Shown: positions 48,516 through 59,265 of the stretch, piece by piece
Numbering within the stretch: position 1 is the first letter of the stretch
How the letters are laid out: every line of letters begins with the position of its first letter
Assembly: GCF_009905375.1 (NCBI RefSeq)
Contig: NC_133649.1
Coordinates: forward strand, 224,027,275 to 224,091,274
Length of the DNA stretch: 64,000 nt
Origin: Apium graveolens
Lineage: Eukaryota; Streptophyta; Magnoliopsida; Apiales; Apiaceae
Reading direction: 5' to 3'
Notes under the pieces: generated by a model
What the model was told of the DNA's origin: nothing
Databases searched by the model: none
What the model saw: the letters and a program-made list of their open reading frames with translations, nothing else
Position numbers and translations under genes: made by a program

Positions 48516-49221
48516 AGGCAATAACTCAGCTAACATGTTACAACAGAATAATTGTCAATGAATCAAAATTAATTTGATTCAATTGAGAATTAACTGAAAT
48601 ATGATTTATAAATATTTCAGAAATATCTATATATTTATTTTTTAAAAATAAATATAGCTTGAAATTTTTCTAATTCTAAGAAAAATTGTCTAATGATAAT
48701 TCATATTGATAATATGTGTACTTAATATAAGGCTAATTTAAATTGAAGCAAAAGTATGTAGAGAACTGAAATCCCCATAAGACTGAAGTGACTTGTCGAT
48801 AAGTCTTAAGGTGACTTCTCGATAAGTCTAAAATGACTTCTTGATAAGTCTCAAATGGGTTCTCGATAAGTTAAATCTAGATCTCTACATATACCCTGTG
48901 ATATAGAGTTCTCGATATAACATATCCTGACTTATCGACATCTTAGAATGGAATAATTCAATAGATTATTTCATTAACATACTTTTGATATAAAAACAAT
49001 TTTAATTTTATGTTTTATTTTTGCAATAAAAATCAAAATTAAAAGGTTCTAGTGGGAAACTGGATATCTGTACAACATATCGATATGTCACTATCTAGTT
49101 CTCGATATGAGTTCACAAAATGACATCTCGATATGAGTTCTCTACATACATGCCTCATGTGACTTCTCGCCGTAATTTTTACCATTTGTAATTATCTTAT
49201 CGTGAAGTAACATCTCTACAC
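48516..49221 (+). repeat. Spacer of B with GACTTNTCGATA-type repeats
   Basis: No ORF. From 48785 to 49150 there are about ten degenerate copies of a roughly 20-bp unit around GACTTCTCGATAAGTC, mixed with GTTCTCGATATGAGTTC and CTCTACATA. The same words fill the antisense solo LTR at 50930-50982 and 55708-56010. Confidence 0.75.
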
Positions 49222-49229
49222 TATAAATA
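49222..49229 (+). promoter_or_regulatory. Candidate internal TATA box before the extra ORF of B
   Basis: TATAAATA is followed by a CT-rich leader (CCCCTCTTTACTCTCTCG) and the ATG at 49367, 138 nt downstream. This is the same layout as in S. Confidence 0.5.
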
Positions 49230-49366
49230 CCCATACATCTCGACATAACCCCTCTTTACTCTCTCGAGATCTACTTTAACCTAATTACAATGATTTCTCT
49301 CAATTTCACATCACTACAAGCTTTCTTTTTCTAAAAAACTTACCCACAATTTCTTCAAACTTTCAA

Positions 49367-50361
49367 ATGGCATACAACACTAACACTGAAAGAGTTGTCA
49401 TACCCAAGGAGGGAACCAACTTCTTGGCTTTTATTGACCCAACACAAACACATGATAATTTCAAGTGTTTTGTGAAATTTGTATCTAAGTCTTATCTTGC
49501 AGGAGCTTTTACTGCAAATCCAACTCTGTATTTGGATGTTTTGAATGAGTTCTGGAATAGTGTTATCCTCACCACCACTGTGGATGAAGGCCAAGCTGTG
49601 AAGATGGTGGCCTCATGCACGATTAAGGGCAAAGCCTTGGTATTTGATGCCTGAGACCTGGACAAAGCTCTAAGAATACCTATGGACAAACAGGTTGCAA
49701 CTCCTACCTATCAAGAAAGTGGAGACTTCATGGATTTCATCCACTATGAAGACAAAATTGATCTTGCTAGGCTAAACAAAAAACATTTTATGAGAGAATG
49801 GTCATTTGTGTTTGACACAGTGATTAGGGCCTTTACCTATAGAAAGACTAGAAGCCTCATATTGAGTTTGACAACATATCCAGTGTAGTTAAAAAGCCGG
49901 TCTTATCAATGGCCTACAACAGACAATTGGATGTTGGAAGCCTCATACTGAGTGAGCTGAACACTAGACTAAAAATGCCATTGGAAAGTAGAGGTAAGGA
50001 AATCTTTTTCCCTAGATTTATAATATTTGCCTTAAATTATAAGGTTAATGACATTCACCTAACTAAGGGTATTTATCAATTAAGTGTTCAAAGCTCTATT
50101 TGGACAATTGACCAAGAAAAACCAAGTAGGAGTAAGTCTAATTTTCAGTAACTTTATGTTAGAGAAATTTAGTACTTACCCCTACCATATGCCTGACATG
50201 AGAAGTCTTTCAAACACAAGTACAACTATGGCTCCTGGTCCAATGAAAGTACAAACACCGGACAACCCACATGGGCATTCCGTAACTGAAACCATTTCTT
50301 CACATTCCTTAGATGCAACTGCTTCATCCTCTCAAAAAGGTGAAGTTAGTAAAAAGAAGAG
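49367..50361 (+). pseudogene. Extra 3' ORF of element B, 5' part
   Basis: The ATG at 49367 opens the same kind of protein as in S: a globular N-terminal part with KCFVKFVSKSYLAGAF and MREWSFVFDTVIRAF (compare KEWSFFFD in S). A Ser/Thr/Pro-rich segment and KKKRK follow. There are stops at 49652 (TGA) and 49886 plus a frame change near 50130. It is cut at 50361 by the antisense solo LTR. The function of this ORF family is unknown; it lacks obvious membrane segments. Confidence 0.75.
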
Positions 50362-50366
50362 AAAGC

Positions 50367-53300
50367 TGTTAGATATTGAGTGCAATGAAATATAACACAT
50401 AGGGGGTGAATGTGTTTCTTGGATTTTAATCCTCTTTAAAAGTGTTTAGTTTAATTTGAATAAAAGAAAATATGAATTTGTAGAGATAAATTTCTTGACA
50501 GTAAATATAAGACAAAATATCAAAACTCACTTTATTGTATTAATCAAGTTTGTTTTGCTACAAATTTGTATTCTTAGAAATAAGAACTCAATCTTGAGAG
50601 AGAATACAAAATTTTCTAGATCTATTTTTGTTAACATCTAAACTAAGGACTTGTGCATACTTTATGGTCCAACAACACGGGATTATAAAACTTGTACTAA
50701 AATGTACTAACACATTTTCTAAAGCTATCTTGTCTATCTCCTTTTCCAGTGTTAGCAAATCTGTGCAAAATCTGTAGGGCTGTGACCATCCTTTGTCCAG
50801 TGAATTTTGGCCCTTGATCATGTATTCTTTAAGTTACTTTTGTAGTATTTCCAATTCAGTGAATGAATTGTTTGTTGACTGATAATCTTGAATCTTGAAC
50901 TTTTCTGCAGTCTGAATTTGATATAGTTTGTCGAGATCTCTTTTTTCCTATAGAAAAGTGACATATCGATAAGTAAAATGACCACTACACCATATATGAC
51001 CTCTAGCAACACCCGATTTTTTTTGTAAAAACGGCCAAAAAGTGTTACCTAAAATAAAAAATTGGGCTATGGTTACACTTTTTGAAAACTTCGTGGTGTT
51101 GGATTTGGTCGTGCTAAAATAGGGGTCTATGGTAACATATTTTAAACATTTGGTAACATAGCTAAAAATGTAACAATAGACCCCCTATTGTTACACTTTC
51201 AGTATCCATGGTTACAAAAGGCAGGTGTAACCATAGTACTATTATAACACCCATAAAGATCTACTAACATCAAAAAATATGTTACAGTAAACTCTTTCAC
51301 AACATCATTTTTGCTATTGTAACACCAGATGATAAAACAGTTCAATCTTTTGGTAACATCTTTACATCTTATTGTAACATTTATTTTTTAACACTTCTGT
51401 ACTTATTGTTTCATTTTTCATGTTTTTACCAATATAAAAATATCTACTCATTACACTTGTAACACTAAACACTTAAATACATATTTAACTTAAGAACTCA
51501 AATCCAAATTTCAAATACAACACACCAATACAAAGTTTAAGTAAACTAAAATAAATAAAGTTTGCAAATTTATCCAAAAGCCATAAATTTTGACCACATT
51601 TCTAATTAAACAAAAATAATCTCAATTTCTGACATCTCTTCTCTTGGTAGTCATATTCAGCTTGAGTGGCATCTTCTCTTGTTGCTACCACTGGGATAAG
51701 CTCTGGTCCTTGCGTCGATCTTTTGTTAATGTAGACACAGACCTTGAGGCAGATACTCTATACCTAGATCACCATCCAGATCCCTCCTAACCTAAGCCTC
51801 CCATTCTGGTAATTACTTTTCCTGTATATATAGTTATTAACCAAATTACTACAGTTTAGTAATTATTACTATATAGATACTCTACAGCTTAGTAATTACT
51901 ACAGCTTAGTAATTACTTTTTATGTGCCTGTGATATGTTAATATACAGTTAAGATATGCATTTACTAAAATTTTTATATTTACTCTTTGAAAATTACCTA
52001 AATTTAGGTAAATATTCCTTCTTGACTTGTGCATTAATTAAAAAATAACTGTTTACACATCACATACAACTTTAAAATGTTCAAGTGTAATTCTTTTTTT
52101 AAAGCAAAAGAAAGCATACTATTAACTCATGACATTTAACTCATGGTTCCCGTTGAACTGTGCATTCCTGAGTAAACAAACCATTTATGTATTCCTGAGT
52201 AACCAGCAACCATGTTTGATTGCATGAGTCGAGAACTACATAAACTAATACTTTTGATAGAAATTTCTTAAATACCTTAAGCGCTCTTGTATCCTGTTCT
52301 TCCAGTATGGCTGCATTCCCTACAGGTTTGCTGAACTCTCCATGTCCATTGTTCTAAACTGGGATGCAATCAGGAGAGCAACAACGATATGCAATTAATC
52401 AAGATAATGAACCTTTATTAGTTATAAACCAAAATGCATGACATTCTGCTTAAAAATACTCCATCAATTCATCTAAACCGCTCAAATTCTTATTGAAATT
52501 TACAAGACTGACTACTGAGTACTAACTACAGAATAGAACGTGTGTCTCTTGGTTCAACCACTGCTTATAGTTGAGTTCTAGACGAAAAATAGAATCACTA
52601 TATGGCAAGTGAGGACCATCTCCATCCATTGTTTTTCATTTTTCAAACTCCATAGTTCACAAGGTTTGCGATCAAAATTTCAGAGGTAATGGCCACTTGG
52701 AAACAAATATTCAGTGCTCATCTTATATTTGGTGGAGCCATTTCAGATAAATATACATGAACTAATGCTTTGGACAGATTAAAGATATAAAACATAAAAA
52801 AAATCATAAATTTCATTAGGTAACTAGCTTGATCATTATAATATGTTACATCTTGGTCATGCAACATACATAAGCTAAACAAAAAACTGAACTCTTCCAT
52901 ATTTTTTTTGGATCTCTCCCTTGTGTTTTAATTAACCTAGAGGGTCGAGATTAAACTAAGCAAGTAATTTAATACTGAAAATTATATGCTTAAGTGAAAC
53001 TAATTATAGAAATTTTTGTAAATTTGGCTTCCACAATGCTACAGGTAACACTTAATTGCATTTTTTTGTATATACATATAAGTACAAAAAACACCATTAA
53101 TTTTTTTAAGTGAATCCGATTGTAGCAAGACATGATTAATATTTTTTTGGGTTCTCTTTACTACATAAATATTTTAACTTAATTGCATTTTTAGTATATA
53201 CGTATAAGCACAAAATACATCATTCAACTTTGTTTTCTTTGCCAGACACTTTATTCAAATTTCAATAACAAGCAATGGAGTGGCAATGTTATCAAATTTG

Positions 53301-56289
53301 TAATTTTTAAGAAATTATGTGCTGCGTGTAATAAAGAAATAATTTAAGAAATAGGGCACAAAGTGTATTACCTTTATGGATACTTCAGATCAAATGCAAA
53401 ATCAAGTTTATTCCATTGAGTATTCTACAATTTTATTGTCTTGCTCCTTGATCAATTTCAACATTCGAAAGATTCCGGGGATAGTACAAGACTTTTCTTT
53501 AGGCATACAGGACTGCTAGTTTACTATAAATCAGAATTTAAGATATCATCATACCATTTTGACTTGTAAGATTGAAAGAAGATCTTTGTTTTTTAAATAA
53601 TGACGACCTTTAAGAAAGTGAGGTTTATGCGTTGTTTTTTTTGTGTATACTTTTCTTGTCTAGATTAACTAGCACTTTTGTACACACCAACAAAGATAAA
53701 AAGAGAGGAAAGAAAAACATACCGTTAACATTTATATATTCAACAATGTAAAGAAGGTTATCTTCCTTGATATCTCATGTTTCCTGAGTTTCTATGATAT
53801 GATCTATGACACACTTCAAGCTATTGTTATCCACACCCTTTACACTTTCAAGCTTCATGTAAGAATTTCACAAAGAGACATCTGCACATTAAACTTCTGA
53901 TCTCATGTTGGCATAAAAGAAAGGCGATCGCAGAAGTCAGTCAAACTTGCTAACTTGATTCTTAAACTCTCTCTGTATAATATTCTTAATAAACTTTTAA
54001 ACCAATTTGACATTTAGAAAATATATAAAGAAATAGAAGCAATCAGTTTGATAGTTAATTATATTACCATCTGCAAGCATCCGATGAAAACTCCCTTTCT
54101 TACCAGTTGAAAATTCCTGAAGACATGGATATGTATAAATTTGTAAGCAAAGCTTCAAGTCGATATACTTCTGACTAGATTATATACCAATGTCAATACA
54201 TTCAGTTTGACATCAATATATACATATATTTATATTTATAGTTATATTTATATATATATAAGAACATATGTGGTTAGTACTCTCATCAGTTCCTCCATCT
54301 GATGATCCATCCGCTTCCGCTTTCGACACTATATTTGGTTCATAATAAAAAAGGATTAAATGATCAGCAAATGTACAATTATAAAAGGTCCCCATGCTCC
54401 GTCACTGAGTAATATAACAAGAAATAATGAGGGAGCATTTTGTAACCGGAGATTTGAATTAGTGTAGCAATGCAGAAGACTTGTATTACAATCATTAACC
54501 AATCTCAACCCTAAGATATAGATTATATGACAATATATCTATTAAAAAGAAAAATAATATTTCACCTAAGCACAACTAAGTTCAACCTAAGATATAGATT
54601 ATATGACAATATATTTATTATCTAGTTATCAAGGTGCAAAAAATACATCCCATGAGCTTACCCTAAAGTCAGCAGCATAGGTCGCATCTGTCCTATTCTT
54701 CCCCTCAATGAGAACATGTTGCTGCATAAGTAATATTATATCATAACATAGATACTACTTGCATATACACCCTTACATTACAATCGCAACCCGATCAAAC
54801 ACCAACATCTTAAAATTAACAATGTGAATCTAATATTTACAAACCCCAAATTAATTCGCACACATATTCAAATATTTAAAGCTCTAGGATATGTTAGTGC
54901 ATATTTGAGCTTGTTTCAGAGGATAACACAAAAAATTAAACACTAATAACAAAACCCTTAAACAAAACTAAATTTACATAAATAAGAATATATACACACA
55001 AATATGTCATAAGCACAAAAACCAAATATACACAGCACATAAAAAGATATACACATAAATAACAGTATAAAATAAGAAGCATACCGACTAAATTAATGTT
55101 GAATCGAACAAGAAGAAAGCCCTGAATAACTCCTTATCACCAATTTACTCCATTTACAAGCCCTAATTACAAGCTCCAATATCTAAACCCGACTAAAAAA
55201 GTAGCCCCGATTTTCTAAAAATCTATTTACCAGAACCCTAATTTACTCTTACAAATCATAATTATAACTACCCAGATTGAGAAAAAAGCTCCAAGGATCT
55301 GAACGCAACTGAAGCATTTTGTTCGAGAAAACACTACTCTCCTGAATATTTTCAGAGTGTTTGGATTAGTGAGCATTTTAGAATTGATTTTAGTATTTTA
55401 GAATTGACAAAACAAACTAAGCAGGCTAGATTTGGGTTTTTGGCCGCCCAAAATGTGGTCAAAATTTGACCCGCCAATTATCCCGCCCAACTTTTTAGTT
55501 CTATGGTAACACATATTTTATTATCAATACTAACACTTTCTTTTTTTGTTACAATAAAAATTTGATCTTGTCTATGGTAACATGGACTAACCTCTACTGC
55601 AACATCAAAAAAAGTTTTTACCTCATATCAAATTTTAGTGACTTAAGGTAACATTTTTGCTTGTAACACCAAAAAAAGTGTTGGTAAAGGCCATACATGG
55701 TGTAGTGGACTTATCGATATCTTGAGTTCTCTACATCTGTATTTGACTTGTCAAGGTCTCTAGTTCTCTACATGTAGAATGACTTGTTGACATCTCCAGT
55801 TATCTACATAGGCTTCTGATTTATCGACATCTTTAGATCTTTACATGCATAAATGACTTGTCGATATCTCCAGTTCTCTACATATACATTTTGACTGGTC
55901 GATATATGAGATCTCTATATGCAAGTTGACTTGTCGATATCTCCTGGGACTTCTCAACAAGTCATTTTAGACTTCTCGACAGACTTCTCTATATCCCTTG
56001 ATCTGTGACTTGTCGATATCTGACTTAGAACATTTTTCATAGAACAGTTTTATTCAAATCCAAGTTGCTACACTTCTTTCTGAGGCATGATCTGAGTTAA
56101 TCTTCTTCCATAGTTTATTCCTTAGCTTGAAGGTTGTTCACAGAAAAATCCCCTAGTCTAATCTGCTAAACATTTTTTCAGACTCAAGGAATACAATTAC
56201 AGAATAAAAATATAGATTATCGTACAACTAATTCTTAGAGTTGTCAATATGACTTAGTCTTGTAATGTACATGCATGTCTTGCACAACA
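50367..56289 (-). repeat. Antisense solo LTR, split by a CACTA transposon
   Basis: On the minus strand it starts TGTTGTGCAAGACATG (56289) and ends CACTCAATATCTAACA (50367). Without the CACTA element it is about 1195 bp. A perfect 5-bp target duplication AAAGC flanks it (50362-50366 and 56290-56294), and the extra ORF of B continues after the second copy. It carries the GACTTNTCGATA motif set at 50930-50982 and 55708-56010. The CCCCCTATGTGTTATA near its minus-strand 3' end is usual for SIRE-type LTRs. Confidence 0.85.
50983..55707. mobile_element. CACTA (En/Spm-type) DNA transposon, non-autonomous, 4.7 kb
   Basis: Ends CACTACACCATATATGACC and its inverted counterpart ending ATGGTGTAGTG, with about 30 bp of imperfect terminal inverted repeat. 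The 3-bp target duplication GAC is perfect (50980-50982, 55708-55710). Subterminal regions at both ends hold many copies of TCTATGGTAACA and TTGTAACA-like words, the expected transposase-binding arrays. No transposase ORF is visible. The interior (51600-55300) is AT-rich with only short frames. The segment at 55130-55330 resembles a minus-strand gene leader, so captured host sequence is possible. Confidence 0.92.
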
Positions 56290-56294
56290 AAAGC

Positions 56295-57130
56295 ACACAA
56301 AGCTGAGTGTAATCAATGAGAGCAGAGAGCAACCAAGTGAGAATGAGAGTCACATGGTCAAGAAACCAAGGAAGAAGAAGATATAGTTGACCACTCAATT
56401 AACCACTTCTGCATCTTCTCAACAAGATGCAGATTTAAATAAGGGATCAAAACAAACTATATTGGCATCTTCTCAATAAGTGTCACTATTGAGCAAAACA
56501 TTCTCCCAAATGCAACTTTTATAGAGTCTAGAGTGACACCCTGTGAGACTGAGCGACAAATAATTGAGTGTAGAGTGGAGTGAAACACATTGCGAGTTCA
56601 CTAAACAAAAATCACACACTTGCACTGTGAGGAAATGGTTACCAACAATAATCTCTTCACTTGGTTGTATGATTCTAAGGTTCTACTCTGATACATTTTG
56701 AAGGATTATTCAACTAAGGGGGGGGGGGATTATAGAGATTTCTAGAGCTTTCACAGAAGAATAGTATTTCTTATACTAAGAATGAGAGTTTCCAACTTTA
56801 TTATACAAATGACGAGGTTCTTCATCTTAGGGGAGAGATTATTGGTTCTGATTTCCAAAATGTTGTCTATGTGCTATATGGGAAGATCTGAAGATTAAAG
56901 ACAAAATTTTGAAGATGTATATATCTGTAACTTTACATAAGAAAGAGAAGAATCAGTTATCTACAGAAGTTGAAGGTTTATAAAAGATGTAGAAGGTATA
57001 AGATAGTATTATTTCCAAGTAAATAGATGAATGTTAAAAGCTGATTGCAGATCTATGTTTAGAGTTAGTTGAGTTATCCTCCAAACTGTGGCTTCTCCAT
57101 TATTATTTGACTGTCTGGTGTAACAATCAA
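56295..57130 (+). pseudogene. Extra 3' ORF of element B, 3' part
   Basis: Resumes after the solo LTR in a basic, Glu/Lys/Arg-rich frame (SENESHMVKKPRKKK) and then a Gln/Ser-rich stretch with stops. The remainder to the polypurine tract is too decayed to follow. A poly-G run sits at 56718-56728. Confidence 0.5.
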
Positions 57131-57143
57131 AATAGGGGGAGAT
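57131..57143 (+). other. Polypurine tract of element B
   Basis: AATAGGGGGAGAT lies immediately before TGTTG. It matches the GGGGGAGAT before the LTR of S. Confidence 0.75.
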
Positions 57144-58160
57144 TGTTGTGCAAGATTGAAGCTGCATATATAACTCAATAATGTTGTTTTGGAAAACTTA
57201 ACATAATAAAGAACTTGAAAATAATCTATGTTCCACTAGAATCAGTACAAAATATTTATTGGGCATATACATGATGATCTTGGTAGCTGCAGTGAAGAAG
57301 AAGTCAACAAAGATCCGTATGAAGTTCATTTATATGTTCAGGCAATGAAGGAATAAGGTTGAAGTTATTCGAAGTAGTTATTAGGATTAGTGTAAAGACC
57401 TCAAGGAATATATGCGAAGTTGATTGTATGTTGTAGAAGACTTGACAATGATTTAAGAATATTATAGTACGAAGGCCTGAGAGCGAAACTAGTCGCTTGT
57501 GAACCAGAACATTGCATTAGGCGTCAGTGATTTGTGAAAAGAAACTAAGTAATCATTAGGAATATTGTTAAGTGAATATTTTTATCTGGACATGCAAGTT
57601 ATATGGTTTATCGGAAGACTCAGAGAGAAGACTTGAAGACATGACAGCTTAAGGACTACAATGCTCTATAAAAATAAAGTCAAAGTGATCACTACCTTGT
57701 AGTAGGAGTCACCATGGCCACTCTATGCTTATCAGAAGTAATAACCTTGAAGTACAATTCAATATCTAAGTAAAGGAATTGGTCTTGACTTAGTAAGAGC
57801 ATCTGGGAAGAAACTAGAGCAGAAACTATCTCCAAATATGCTTGTATAGCTCTTGGTCGCAACTTAGGTTTTCTTGTAAGTCAGAAATGCTTCCAAGGCA
57901 GACAGAGAACCTTCCTAGGGGAAGAGGTTGTAAGTCAGCTATACAAGGAGTATCTAGTCACAACTTGGGCAGAAAACTAAGTCAAAAATGCATTTTAGAG
58001 TACAAGGGTACACAAGTGACCTTTCTTTGTTGTTTGTGGTCGCAAGTGAGCTTCCCCACAGACCTTCTAGTCACCACCTATGTAGAAACTAAGGGAACTC
58101 TTCTCTAGGCATGCTCTAGGTTGCAAGTGAAGATGCATGGATGACTTTGGGGTCGCAACT
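57144..58160 (+). repeat. 3' LTR of B, cut by D, with GGTCGCAACTT motifs
   Basis: Starts TGTTGTGCAAGATTGAAG after the polypurine tract. The downstream end is not in the window because D begins at 58161. From about 57480 to 58160 it carries a family of words around GGTCGCAACTTGGG and the partial inverse GTTGCAAGTGA (near 57850, 57924, 57955, 58036, 58112 and 58150), interspersed with GCAGAAACTA. Confidence 0.7.
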
Positions 58161-59204
58161 TGTTGTGTATATGTTGTGTACTTGATGATTTCATGAATAA
58201 AACACCTTGCTAGATTTTACTTACTGAAATTATTTGCACTCCACGGATAAGATCTATAGTTCCTACGGATGACTCGTTATAGTCCCGACGAATGATAATT
58301 CAATATCCATCGAGTGAGTAGCTTATGTAATAATAAGTCTGTAGCGCATTTCTGCATACACCATTGTATAGATTATATAAGTAGTACTCAAGTCATGTTG
58401 ACTTTAACTAGATATGCAGAATAGGTTGATTAACTGTACATAGATGATGTCTTGTAATTCTGCATAAATGAAATGAAGTCAAGTGCCAGATTGCTACCCG
58501 ACGGATAAACTACAATGAAGTCGACGGATGATCAATTAGTCAGCTAGACGGATGATCAATAACTTGATGGATGATCATGAACCCGACGGATAAAGAATTC
58601 AAATATCTTTTGACAGTGACAACACAGTCACATGCGTCGAGTGGATGCAAATGGAATGTGGTAGCCTATTCAACTGGGTTTTCGAGAACAAAGAAGCACT
58701 GCCATTTCCATGTTATTATGAAGATATTCAAAGATGCTGGAATAGAGTAATGAAGTAGCATTGTAATAGACTAGATAGTTTTGTTTTATTATCCTGTCTC
58801 ATTACTTTGTAATCTTGGTGATATATAAACCAAGAAGTAGCAACTAAGAAACTATCGATCTAAGCAACATAGCAGAGAAACATTTGTAAGCAAAATTTTT
58901 AGCATTTCTCTGTAGTCTTAGTTGTTCAATTATTGTAAGCAGCTGTGAGCATTTTGCACACACGGTTCTCTCGATATATAATATATATATCTCTGGTGGA
59001 ATCATTCAAATCCACCAGAAAGTTTTTAAAGACTTTTTTTTAATTATTTGTGTTTTGATTCATTTAAGTTTTTATTCCGCATTCTGCTAATCAATTTACA
59101 CTATATATATATTTGAGTTAGAACATTTTTATTGAAGAAAAAGTTTCAAGAATTCTATTCAACCCCCCTTCTGTAATTCTTGTTATATTGTTAAGGGACT
59201 AACA
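58161..59204 (+). repeat. 5' LTR of D
   Basis: 1044 bp, starts TGTTGTGTATATGTTGTG and ends GGGACTAACA. It aligns with the LTR of A over its length. CCGACGGATGATCA-type motifs occur at 58255-58315 and 58497-58595. A TATA region (GTGATATATAAACCAAG) lies near 58818. The 3' part holds TCAACCCCCCTTCTGTAATT as in A. Confidence 0.9.
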
Positions 59205-59206
59205 AT

Positions 59207-59218
59207 TGGTATCAGAGC
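59207..59218 (+). other. Primer binding site of D
   Basis: TGGTATCAGAGC, complementary to initiator methionine tRNA, two bases after the LTR end. Confidence 0.92.
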
Positions 59219-59265
59219 AAGCTCTTAACTTACAAAGAGTTTAAAGATCAAAACAATACAGCAAG

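Larger units (their letters stand above)
40165..58160 (+). mobile_element. SIRE-like Ty1-copia element B, decayed and nested
   Basis: Order on +: gag (40165-41230 and 44570-45360), pol (45362-48515), spacer, extra ORF (49367-50361, then 56295 onward), polypurine tract and 3' LTR (57144-58160). It is interrupted by a 3.3-kb LTR-like insertion in gag and by an antisense solo LTR carrying a CACTA transposon in the extra ORF. Its 3' LTR is cut by element D. Frequent stops and frameshifts make it the oldest of the SIRE-like copies here. Confidence 0.85.

Noticed and set aside
51240..55300. Transposase gene in the CACTA element
   Set aside because: No ORF over about 60 codons and no recognisable transposase motif in either strand, so I call it non-autonomous.
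56660..56730. Antisense PBS and LTR end (GTATCAGAGTAGAACC on minus)
   Set aside because: It resembles a Met-tRNA PBS but lacks the initial TGG and a definable LTR end, and sits within extra-ORF debris of B.
57842..58108. 88-codon ORF in the 3' LTR of B
   Set aside because: It is made of the GGTCGCAACTT repeat region of the LTR, has no promoter and no recognisable product.
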